Assembly (NCBI RefSeq): GCF_004210375.1
Contig: NC_134825.1
Location: 496,001-560,000 of the forward strand
Length of the DNA stretch: 64,000 nucleotides
Source of the DNA: Tachypleus tridentatus
Lineage: Eukaryota > Arthropoda > Merostomata > Xiphosura > Limulidae
Direction: 5' to 3'
The notes under the pieces are model-generated. The model made no database searches, was not told the origin of the DNA, and was given only the letters and a program-made list of their open reading frames with translations. Of this stretch, positions 56,130 to 62,283 are shown piece by piece. A program made the position numbers and the translations under genes. Position 1 is the stretch's first letter; each line of letters begins with the position of its first letter.

Positions 56130-58339
56130 ATTATGTATACAGATAAATTAATGTAATTTCAAGAAGTTGGTGTCTTGACTTATTATTTATACAGATAAAT
56201 TACTGTAATTTCAAGAAGTTGGTGTCTTGACTTATTATTTATACAGATAAATTACTGTAATTTCAAGAAGTTGGTGTCGTCGACTTATTATTTATACAGA
56301 TAAATTACTGTAATTTCAAGAAGTTGGTGTCTTGACTTATTATTTATACAGATAAATTACTGTAATTTCAAGAAGTTGGTGTCTTGACTTATTATTTATA
56401 CAGATAAATTAGTGTAATTTCAAGAAGTTGGTGTCGTCGACTTATTATTTATATAGATAAATTACTGTAATTTCAAGAAGTTGGTGTCGTCGACTTATTA
56501 TTTATACAGATAAATTAGTGTAATTTCAAGAAGTTGGTGTCTTGACTTATTATTTATACAGATAAATTACTGTAATTTCAAGAAGTTGGTGTCTTGACTT
56601 ATTATTTATACAGATAAATTACTGTAATTTCAAGAAGTTGGTGTCGTCGACTTATTATTTATACAGATAAATTACTGTAATTTCAAGAAGTTGGTGTCTT
56701 GACTTATTATTTATACAGATAAATTACTGTAATTTCAAGAAGTTGGTGTCTTGACTTATTATTTATACAGATAAATTACTGTAATTTCAAGAAGTTGGTG
56801 TCTTGACTTATTATTTATACAGATAAATTAGTGTAATTTCAAGAAGTTGGTGTCTTGACTTATTATTTATACAGATAAATTACTGTAATTTCAAGAAGTT
56901 GGTTTCGTCGACTTATTATTTATACAGATAAATTACTGTAATTTCAAGAAGTTGGTGTCTTGACTTATTATTTATACAGATAAATTACTGTAATTTCAAG
57001 AAGTTGGTGTCTTGACTTATTATTTATACAGATAAATTAGTGTAATTTCAAGAAGTTGGTGTCTTGACTTATTATTTATACAGATAAATTAGTGTAATTT
57101 CAAGAAGTTGGTGTCGTCGACTTATTATTTATATAGATAAATTACTGTAATTTCAAGAAGTTGGTGTCGTCGACTTATTATTTATACAGATAAATTAGTG
57201 TAATTTCAAGAAGTTGGTGTCGTCGACTTATTATTTATACAGATAAATTAGTGTAATTTCAAGAAGTTGGTGTCTTGTCTTATTATTTATACAGATAAAT
57301 TAGTGTAATTTCAAGAAGTTGGTTTCGTCGACTTATTATTTATATAGATAAATTACTGTAATTTCAAGAAGTTGGTTTCGTCGACTTATTATTTATACAG
57401 ATAAATTACTGTAATTTCAAGAAGTTGGTGTCTTGACTTATTATTTATACAGATAAATTACTGTAATTTCAAGAAGTTGGTGTCTTGAGTTATTATTTAT
57501 ACAGATAAATCACTGTAATTTCAAGGAGTTGGTGTCGTCGACTTATTATTTATACAGATAAATTACTGTAATTTCAAGAAGTTGGTGTCGTCGACTTATT
57601 ATTTATACAGATAAATTACTGTAATTTCAAGAAGTTGGTGTCTTGACTTATTATTTATACAGATAAATTACTGTAATTTCAAGAAGTTGGTGTCTTGACT
57701 TATTATTTATACAGATAAATTAGTGTAATTTCAAGAAGTTGGTGTCGTCGACTTATTATTTATACAGATAAATTAGTGTAATTTCAAGAAGTTGGTGTCC
57801 AGACTTATTATTTATACAGATAAATTACTGTAATTTCAAGAAGTTGGTGTCGTCGACTTATTATTTATACAGATAAATTACTGTAATTTCAAGAAGTTGG
57901 TGTCGTCGACTTATTATTTATACAGATAAATTAGTGTAATTTCAAGAAGTTGGTGTCTTGACTTATTATTTATACAGATAAATTACTGTAATTTCAAGAA
58001 GTTGGTGTCTTGACTTATTATTTATACAGATAAATTACTGTAATTTCAAGAAGTTGGTGTCGTCAACTTATTATTTATACAGATAAATTAGTGTAATTTC
58101 AAGAAGTTGGTGTCGTCGACTTATTATTTATACAGATAAATTTGTGTAATTTCAAGAAGTTGGTGTCCAGACTTATTATTTATACAGATAAATTAGTGTA
58201 ATTTCAAGAAGTTGGTGTCCAGACTTATTATTTATACAGATAAATTACTGTAATTTCAAGAAGTTGGTGTCGTCGACTTATTATTTATACAGATAAATTA
58301 CTGTAATTTCAAGAAGTTGGTGTCGTCGACTTATTATTT
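56130..58339 (+). repeat. Diverged right edge of the satellite array
   Basis: Point changes become frequent toward the border: AAATTAGTG in many monomers, TATATAGAT (56451, 57130, 57341), GGTTTCG (56901, 57322, 57376), CTTGTCTT (57275), CCAGAC hinges (57798, 58167, 58218), GTCAAC (58061) and AAATTTGTG (58138). The array stops inside a monomer after GACTTATTATTT. Decay at array edges is expected where unequal exchange homogenises the interior better than the ends. Confidence 0.8.
57484..57542 (+). repeat. CTTGAG / AAATCACTG / AAGGAG haplotype, right copy
   Basis: Carries the same three linked changes, at the same spacing, as 4477-4535. It lies within the diverged right edge. Neighbouring monomers on either side do not match the left copy, so the shared tract is about one monomer long, as expected of a short gene-conversion tract or an old duplication trimmed since. 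Confidence 0.8.
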
Positions 58340-59001
58340 TTTGTGAAAATTAATTTTGTCGCCAAAACAGCTTCTCCAGTTATCTTGTTAAACAAAATTG
58401 TCCAGAATTATGAAGCTTTGTTCTTTTCGGATAAAGATCAGTGGAGTTAAAATTTAATTAACTGTAAAAATATGACATTCTTATATTAATTAGAAAGTGG
58501 TCTCTAAATGTTGCATTATAATAAAACCTGAGGGGTTGTTCGTGTAAAATATATAAACATTTCTTGAAGCAGAATTTGTTTTTCTCTCAACGCTCATTTC
58601 TGGTTCCAAATATTAATGCGTTATAGATATTTAGCAATATTAATAATACTGGATTAGCTGTTATAGTCTTTTGTTGGTGGGGAAATGTATGCAAGTGAAG
58701 CAGTACTAGGTTCTGTTATTCAGTATGTTCACCAGGAGTCTTTGTTGTTGGTGTTATGAAAAATTATACTTTGCAATATTGTAAAGGACACTGTTTAAAC
58801 AACGCCTGGACTGCACATGTGTACTGACTGTATCTCCATTCCCTTGGGTTGAAAGATGGCATGAAAAAAACATAATTCTACTTCAGATTGTTAAAATCTT
58901 ATTATAAATTGAAGAATGTCAAAATAATTGGCACATGGAATAATTTTTAAAAATCCACGATATCCAAGTAAAGGGCTTTAATATTTAAATGTTTTACTAA
59001 C
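58340..59001. other. Unique AT-rich flank, no gene recognised
   Basis: This 662-bp single-copy-looking stretch lies between the array border and the Tc1 element. I see no credible exon, RNA gene, inverted repeat or tandem repeat. The longest ATG frame I noted is 24 codons (58685-58759), with no supporting splice or domain evidence. It joins the array without an obvious target duplication. Confidence 0.5.
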
Positions 59002-59003
59002 TA
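59002..59003. other. TA target-site duplication, left
   Basis: TA immediately before the left inverted repeat, matching TA at 60486-60487. The flank reads CTATACTC, so TATA rather than TA cannot be excluded as the duplicated word. Confidence 0.75.
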
Positions 59004-59032
59004 TACTCTTCAAAACAAGAAACGCAAAAGGG
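59004..59032 (+). repeat. Tc1 element left terminal inverted repeat
   Basis: Begins TACTCTTCAAAAC and continues AAGAAACGCAAAAGG. It matches the reverse complement of 60457-60485 with one mismatch (C against A after TTCAAAA); similarity stops just inside. Confidence 0.9.
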
Positions 59033-59255
59033 ATATTTTGTTATTTTAAAGAGAAATATATGTAATAACGTTACAAGCTCAGAGTATGTGATGTTACACG
59101 TGTTAAGGCACTGATTGTCAGACCAAAATGACAATAAAAATTGTGCACTTTGAAAACGAAGGAAAACATCGGATTTTTCGCCAAAACGCATGCGTGTCCA
59201 ATAAATTTGTTTGAGAGATCTGCATGTTCTGCAAGTGCAACATGTGCAAAATCCC

Positions 59256-59263
59256 TATAAAAG
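59256..59263 (+). promoter_or_regulatory. Putative TATA box of the transposase
   Basis: TATAAAAG lies 64 bp before the ancestral start position (59320) and about 34 bp before a TCAGC sequence at 59288-59292 that resembles an arthropod initiator. This is the expected layout for a transposon-internal promoter, but it rests on motif spacing only. Confidence 0.4.
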
Positions 59264-59319
59264 TGGCGGGTTCTCGGTTTCCATAGCTCAGCGTTAAGCC
59301 ACCGACACACAATACAGTT

Positions 59320-60313
59320 ACGCCAAGACTGACTGAAGCACAACGCAACAACGCCATTGGTCGCTTAGAAGCAGGCTAATCTCGATCAGATGTTGCCAGA
59401 GCTGTGAATGTCCACCCAAGCACTATCAAAAGGCTATGGAATCGTCTCCAACAACATGGATCAACTCGTGACCGTTCACGATCTGGCAGACCACGTGTGA
59501 CCACGCCCGCACAAGATCGCAACATTCGGTTACGTCACCTTCGGGATAGGACCACCACTGCGACGTCTACTGCCTCAACCATATCAGGGCTGCGTAGGAT
59601 TTCCGATCAGGCAGTACGCAACCGTCTACGACATGCAAGAATCCGACCTCGACGTCCAGTCAGAGGCGTCATCCTCACCCAGCAACATCGTCAAGCACGA
59701 CTGCAGTGGACTTGGACACATCGGGTATGGCCTCATCGACGATGGAGGCATGTTTGGTTCAGCGATGAATCACGTTTCATGCTTTGTAGGCAGGATGGAA
59801 GAACCCGTGTTTACCGTCGCCGAGGTGAACGTTTTGCAGCAAACTGTGTGCAGGATGTTGACAGATTTGGTGGTGGCAGCGTCATGATGTGGGCTGCCAT
59901 CGCCTACAATGCCAGAACAGACCTTTTGCACATTCGAGGGAATCTTACGGCTCAACGATACGTCGACGAGATTCTTAGGCCCCATGATGAACGTCAACGA
60001 CGCATTTCAACATGAGAACGCCCGTCCTCACACAGCCCTACTCACCACTGTCTTCTTGAGACACCACAACATCAACGTTCTTCCCTGGCCCTCCAGATCA
60101 CCAGATTTAAACCCCATCGAACATCTTTGGGACGAGTTAGACCGACGTCTGCGACGGCGACAACCTCAACCGCAGACTCTGCCTCAGCTTGCAGCAGCTT
60201 TGCAGGCTGAGTGGACAGTCATTCCACAGGATGTGATTCGTCATCTCATCGACTCCATGGGCAGGAGATGCCAAGCAGTTATTGATGCTCACGGGGGTCA
60301 TACTCGTTATTGA
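59320..60313 (+). pseudogene. Tc1-like transposase, broken
   Basis: Cut-and-paste transposase that would bind the element's ends and excise at TA sites. The frame opens at 59320 with TPRLTEAQRNNAIGRLEAG; the first codon is ACG where ATG is expected. An N-terminal helix-turn-helix follows (SRSDVARAVNVHPSTIKRLW), then an SGRPR AT-hook-like link and a second HTH (ISDQAVRNRLR). The DDE domain has FSDESRF (first Asp at 59764), GGGSVMMW, then FQHENARPH, where the second Asp is Glu (60014-60016), and SPDLNPIEHLW (Glu at 60119). Thirty-four residues separate the last two catalytic positions, the DD34E spacing. Breaks: ACG start, TAA at 59377-59379, a frameshift near 59980-60005 with a few residues apparently lost, and D-to-E. 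A GTG-initiated frame 59404-60015 and a frame 59909-60313 are its two surviving pieces. Family assignment is firm; loss of function is inferred from these changes. Confidence 0.93.
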
Positions 60314-60424
60314 CGTTGAGTGACGTTAAACTTCATCTAGTGAGCGTGGACTTCGCCTTTGCAGACTTTGGATGTTCAGCAGTAAATGTGCAGAGTTTCA
60401 CACATGTCATACAGAACTACCCGG

Positions 60425-60430
60425 AATAAA
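60425..60430 (+). promoter_or_regulatory. Putative polyadenylation signal of the transposase
   Basis: AATAAA lies 112 bp after the transposase stop (60311-60313) and inside the element, just before the right inverted repeat. Position fits a 3' end signal; there is no transcript evidence. Confidence 0.4.
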
Positions 60431-60456
60431 CTTGTTAACAATTTCTCTCATATTTT

Positions 60457-60485
60457 GCCTTTTGCGTTTCTTTTTTTGAAGAGTA
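60457..60485 (-). repeat. Tc1 element right terminal inverted repeat
   Basis: On the plus strand it reads CCTTTTGCGTTTC, then a T run, then GAAGAGTA. It is the inverted partner of 59004-59032. Confidence 0.9.
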
Positions 60486-60487
60486 TA
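60486..60487. other. TA target-site duplication, right
   Basis: TA directly after the right inverted repeat, pairing with 59002-59003. Confidence 0.75.
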
Positions 60488-60586
60488 TTTAATATTATTT
60501 TCTGTTATTATACTATATGTATCACAAAATAAAGTACAGTATTTATAACATGTTTGGATTGTTTTATTGTATGAAAGCTTCTACTA
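60488..60586. other. Short AT-rich spacer between Tc1 element and SINE
   Basis: About 100 bp with no recognised gene. An AATAAA at 60526 lies outside the transposon and has no frame to serve. The last bases (TCTACTA, 60580-60586) look like the SINE target duplication. Confidence 0.4.
60580..60586. repeat. SINE target-site duplication, left
   Basis: TCTACTA, identical to 60865-60871. The following bases (GTGT against TGGT) suggest the original duplication may have been slightly longer. Confidence 0.55.
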
Positions 60587-60600
60587 GTGTAGGCCCGGCA

Positions 60601-60619
60601 TGGCCAGGTTGTTAAGGCG
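60601..60619 (+). promoter_or_regulatory. SINE pol III A box
   Basis: TGGCCAGGTTGTTAAGGCG matches the tRNA A-box region (TGGCNNAGTGG type) with small changes. It would bind TFIIIC together with the B box 26 bp further on. Confidence 0.6.
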
Positions 60620-60644
60620 ATAGAGTCGTAATCTGAGGGTCGCG

Positions 60645-60655
60645 GGTTAGAATCC
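60645..60655 (+). promoter_or_regulatory. SINE pol III B box, mutated
   Basis: GGTTAGAATCC against the canonical GGTTCGAATCC. The change from C to A at the invariant TTCGA core probably weakens TFIIIC binding, so this copy is unlikely to be an active source element. Confidence 0.6.
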
Positions 60656-60864
60656 CCGTTGCACCAAACGTGCTCGCCCTTTCAGCCGTGGGAGTGTTAT
60701 AATGTAACGCTCAATCCCACTATTTGTCAGTAAAAGAGTAGCCCAAGAGTAGGTGGTGAATGGTGATGACTAGCTGCCTTCTCTCTTGTCTTACACTGCT
60801 AAATTATGGACGGCGAGCACAGACAGTTTTCGTGTAGCTTTGTGCGAAATTCAAAACAAATTAA

Positions 60865-60871
60865 TCTACTA
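60865..60871. repeat. SINE target-site duplication, right
   Basis: TCTACTA directly after the SINE's A-rich tail, identical to 60580-60586. Confidence 0.55.
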
Positions 60872-61085
60872 TGGTAATAATTAAATTAATTCAAAACTCA
60901 TTAATAGTTCTGTATATATTTTTATTACTAATACCGACAACTAACACACAGTAAGTTTTAATTTAAAAAATACACAAATATAAAGGCTCTGATTTACTAA
61001 AAAACAAAGAGTTGTATCCTAAAGAATACTATGGTTCGAGGAATTACAAAACCTGTAAATCCAAGGGGCTTAGTGCGTTGTGATT
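60872..61085. other. AT-rich non-coding stretch
   Basis: About 210 bp with no ORF, splice pair, RNA gene or repeat that I can support. Confidence 0.4.
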
Positions 61086-61535
61086 CACAGTTCACTCAGT
61101 TAGACGTTTACAAGTTAACTCTGTGATTAGTACCAGTATTTTATTCTAAAATTACAACATTTTATTACAGTGTACAAATTGAGAGCTGTTAAACTTACAG
61201 ACAAGTTAAGAACTAGGAACTGCTAGACTTACATTTAAGTACCAATTTACAACTAATTACTCATTACAAATGTATAAAATGTTAAACTTACAGCAGGATG
61301 CTAATTAGTGAATGCTTAACTTACATCTATTTAATAATTTCCTTGTACGTATGAACTAAGAACTCTTAAACTTATCTTGAAGTACAAATTAGAAACTGTG
61401 AAATATGTATGTCAGTACCGATTAGGAACTGTTAAACGTTCCTCTAAGCATCTATCAGAACATATCAAATTTACGTCTAATTAAAGCCCCTAGACTTACT
61501 TATTACACCAATTAATTACTGTTAAACTTTCGCCT
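61085..61535. repeat. Degenerate ~32-bp tandem repeat
   Basis: The word CTGTTAAACTTAC and decayed forms recur near 61186, 61220, 61280, 61312, 61362, 61395, 61428, 61460, 61488 and 61517, mostly 28-35 bp apart. GTACAAATT, GTACCAATT or GTACCGATTAGGAA often precedes it. An approximate unit is GTACCAATTAGGAA, then CTGTTAAACTTAC, then a few variable bases. The copies are very diverged, so this is an old minisatellite; its ends are soft. Confidence 0.55.
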
Positions 61536-61786
61536 ACTATAATTACGAAATGACAAATTTTCACACAAGAAATGTCTGTTAGGAACTTATCTCCACTAAC
61601 AACTTCTTTCTCCTTGTATGTTTTATTTTTCTTCTTTTGAGCTTGGGTGAAACAGTTTCTTATATTGTGTGTTTTATCGTTTGCGTAAATTAACGCTTAG
61701 CAAAAAACCATGTTTCGCTGACAGTAACTTTTACTTAGTTTTGTTATGAAGTTCGCTGATTTTGCATCCGAAATAAAAAGAGACTG

Positions 61787-61799
61787 TTTTTTTTTTTTT
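61787..61799. repeat. Poly-T tract
   Basis: Thirteen consecutive T residues, a simple repeat in AT-rich DNA with no feature around it that would give it a role. Confidence 0.7.
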
Positions 61800-62073
61800 G
61801 ACAGATTATAAGTATTGCAGCGTTAGCAGCTTTTTATGTGTCTGTATAGAATGTATATCGGTTATTATCTGAAACATTCTTATCTTTGTATAACTTAATT
61901 TTTTTATAGTACACAGCAAACAATTTGTGTCTTGTATGTCAAACGAAATACTTGTTATTTTATGACATTATTCAATATAATTCTAAATTTTTTATTGTCA
62001 ATATTTTCTACGTGTACGTTTAGATAACAACACTGTCTGTGTGTTTGTCGTTATTTAAACGTTGTTTAGACCA

Positions 62074-62091
62074 GCGCTTCTCTATCTTTAG
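62074..62091 (+). promoter_or_regulatory. Candidate 3' splice acceptor
   Basis: Pyrimidine-rich GCGCTTCTCTATCTTTAG ending in AG at 62091, directly before an open frame that continues to a perfect donor. A weaker alternative acceptor is TTATATCAG ending at 62131. Confidence 0.4.
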
Positions 62092-62221
62092 ATACTGATA
62101 CATACTCACTGTGTGTTTGAGCTTATATCAGTCAAACCAGTTAATGGGAAGACAGAGAATCGTGACTTCGTCGTCAAAACTCCTCTTTCACCACGTGATA
62201 TGGATGAAGAACATGATGATC
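62092..62221 (+). CDS. Candidate internal coding exon, unknown protein
   Basis: I do not recognise the protein. A 130-bp open stretch sits between a pyrimidine-rich acceptor (AG at 62091) and a consensus donor GTAAGT (62222-62227). The frame starting at 62092 is open to the donor and ends one base into a codon (phase 1). It is preceded by an in-frame TAG at 62089 and followed by TAA at 62227, so only splicing would extend it. The translation contains VNGKTENRDFVVKTPLSPRD and ends MDEEHDD, a soluble, acidic, Ser/Pro-containing segment quite unlike the surrounding AT-rich translations; G+C also rises here. With the alternative acceptor at 62131 the exon would be 90 bp. It could be a chance open stretch: 43 codons is short and there is no homology evidence. 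Confidence 0.35.
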
Positions 62222-62227
62222 GTAAGT
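62222..62227 (+). promoter_or_regulatory. Candidate 5' splice donor
   Basis: GTAAGT, the consensus metazoan donor, placed where the open frame would otherwise end (TAA overlaps it at 62227). If used, the 63-bp repeat array begins about 60 bp into the following intron. Confidence 0.4.
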
Positions 62228-62283
62228 AATGGTTCATTCACTCAAGTCAGGGACTTCTTATAGAATTTGAATGTTAGTTCGAA

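Larger units (their letters stand above)
1..58339. repeat. Giant 52/53-bp satellite DNA array
   Basis: Head-to-tail tandem array of a 52-bp monomer (53 bp in some classes), about 1,100 copies, all in the same orientation. It is already in progress at base 1, so its true length is unknown. Each monomer reads in order: the dyad AAATTACTGTAATTT, then TCAAGAAGTTGGTGTC, a variable hinge, then GACTTATTATTTATACAGAT. The consensus is about 75% A+T (13 G/C of 52). Nearly all variation sits at the hinge between GTC and GAC: CTTGAC is commonest, then CGTCGAC, with CTCGAC, CGTTGAC, CTTCGAC, CGTGAC and CCAGAC rarer. The monomer length is not a multiple of three and it contains stops, so there is no reading frame. 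Such long, homogeneous arrays are typical of pericentromeric, centromeric or other heterochromatic satellites; that location is an inference. Copy number depends on the assembly being correct. Confidence 0.98.
59004..60485 (+). mobile_element. Tc1-family (DD34E) DNA transposon, inactive
   Basis: A 1,482-bp element bounded by inverted ends of about 30 bp that begin TACTCTTCAAAA and share AAGAAACGCAAAAGG, with one internal mismatch. It is flanked by a TA dinucleotide on both sides (59002-59003 and 60486-60487), the target duplication of the Tc1/mariner superfamily. Length, TA duplication and a single transposase with a DD34E spacing place it in the Tc1 group. The ends are nearly perfect while the transposase carries four separate disabling changes. 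The element is therefore non-autonomous now but could still be mobilised in trans if a related transposase exists; that is an inference. Confidence 0.93.
60587..60864 (+). mobile_element. tRNA-derived SINE
   Basis: Non-coding retroposon of about 280 bp. Its head (about 60592-60665) is a decayed tRNA: an A-box region TGGCCAGGTTGTTAAGGCG, an anticodon-like loop CGTAA preceded by T (Thr-CGT-like), and a B-box region GGTTAGAATCC. The body includes CTCGCCCTTTCAGCCGTGGG, AAAAGAGTAGCCCAAGAG, GGTGATGACTAGCTGCC and the 3' part GTAGCTTTGTGCGAAATTC, followed by an A-rich tail CAAAACAAATTAA. TCTACTA flanks both sides. From memory the body matches a SINE abundant in chelicerates, notably horseshoe crabs; I could not search. 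SINEs depend on a partner LINE's reverse transcriptase. Confidence 0.88.
61536..62091. other. AT-rich stretch, probable intron sequence
   Basis: No gene recognised. It includes a 13-base T run (61787-61799) and ends in a pyrimidine-rich tract and AG that look like a 3' splice site for the exon candidate at 62092. Confidence 0.35.

Noticed and set aside
1-58339. CRISPR-like array of direct repeats
   Set aside because: The repeats adjoin with no unique spacers and the whole period is conserved; this is satellite DNA in a eukaryotic context.
1-58339. Bacterial promoter in each monomer (TTGAC followed by TATACA)
   Set aside because: The two words are about 8 bp apart instead of about 17, and the window is eukaryotic.
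1-58339. CENP-B box or telomere repeat within the satellite
   Set aside because: The monomer has no TTCG...CGGG-type motif and no TTAGG/TTAGGG repeats.
58685-58759. Small ORF of 24 codons in the unique flank
   Set aside because: Too short, with no splice signals, conservation evidence or domain.
58997-59357. Overlapping minus-strand ORFs of 64-90 codons
   Set aside because: They lie across the Tc1 left end and 5' region, show no domain, overlap each other in different frames, and oppose the transposase.
59633-59997. ORFs inside the transposase (plus 59633-59887, minus 59770-59997)
   Set aside because: They are out-of-frame shadows of the transposase, which has clear motifs in its own frame.
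60526-60531. AATAAA as the transposon's polyadenylation signal
   Set aside because: It lies outside the right inverted repeat; the AATAAA at 60425 inside the element is the better candidate.
60592-60665. Functional tRNA-Thr gene
   Set aside because: The acceptor stem does not pair properly, the B box is mutated, and it is fused to a SINE body with flanking duplications.
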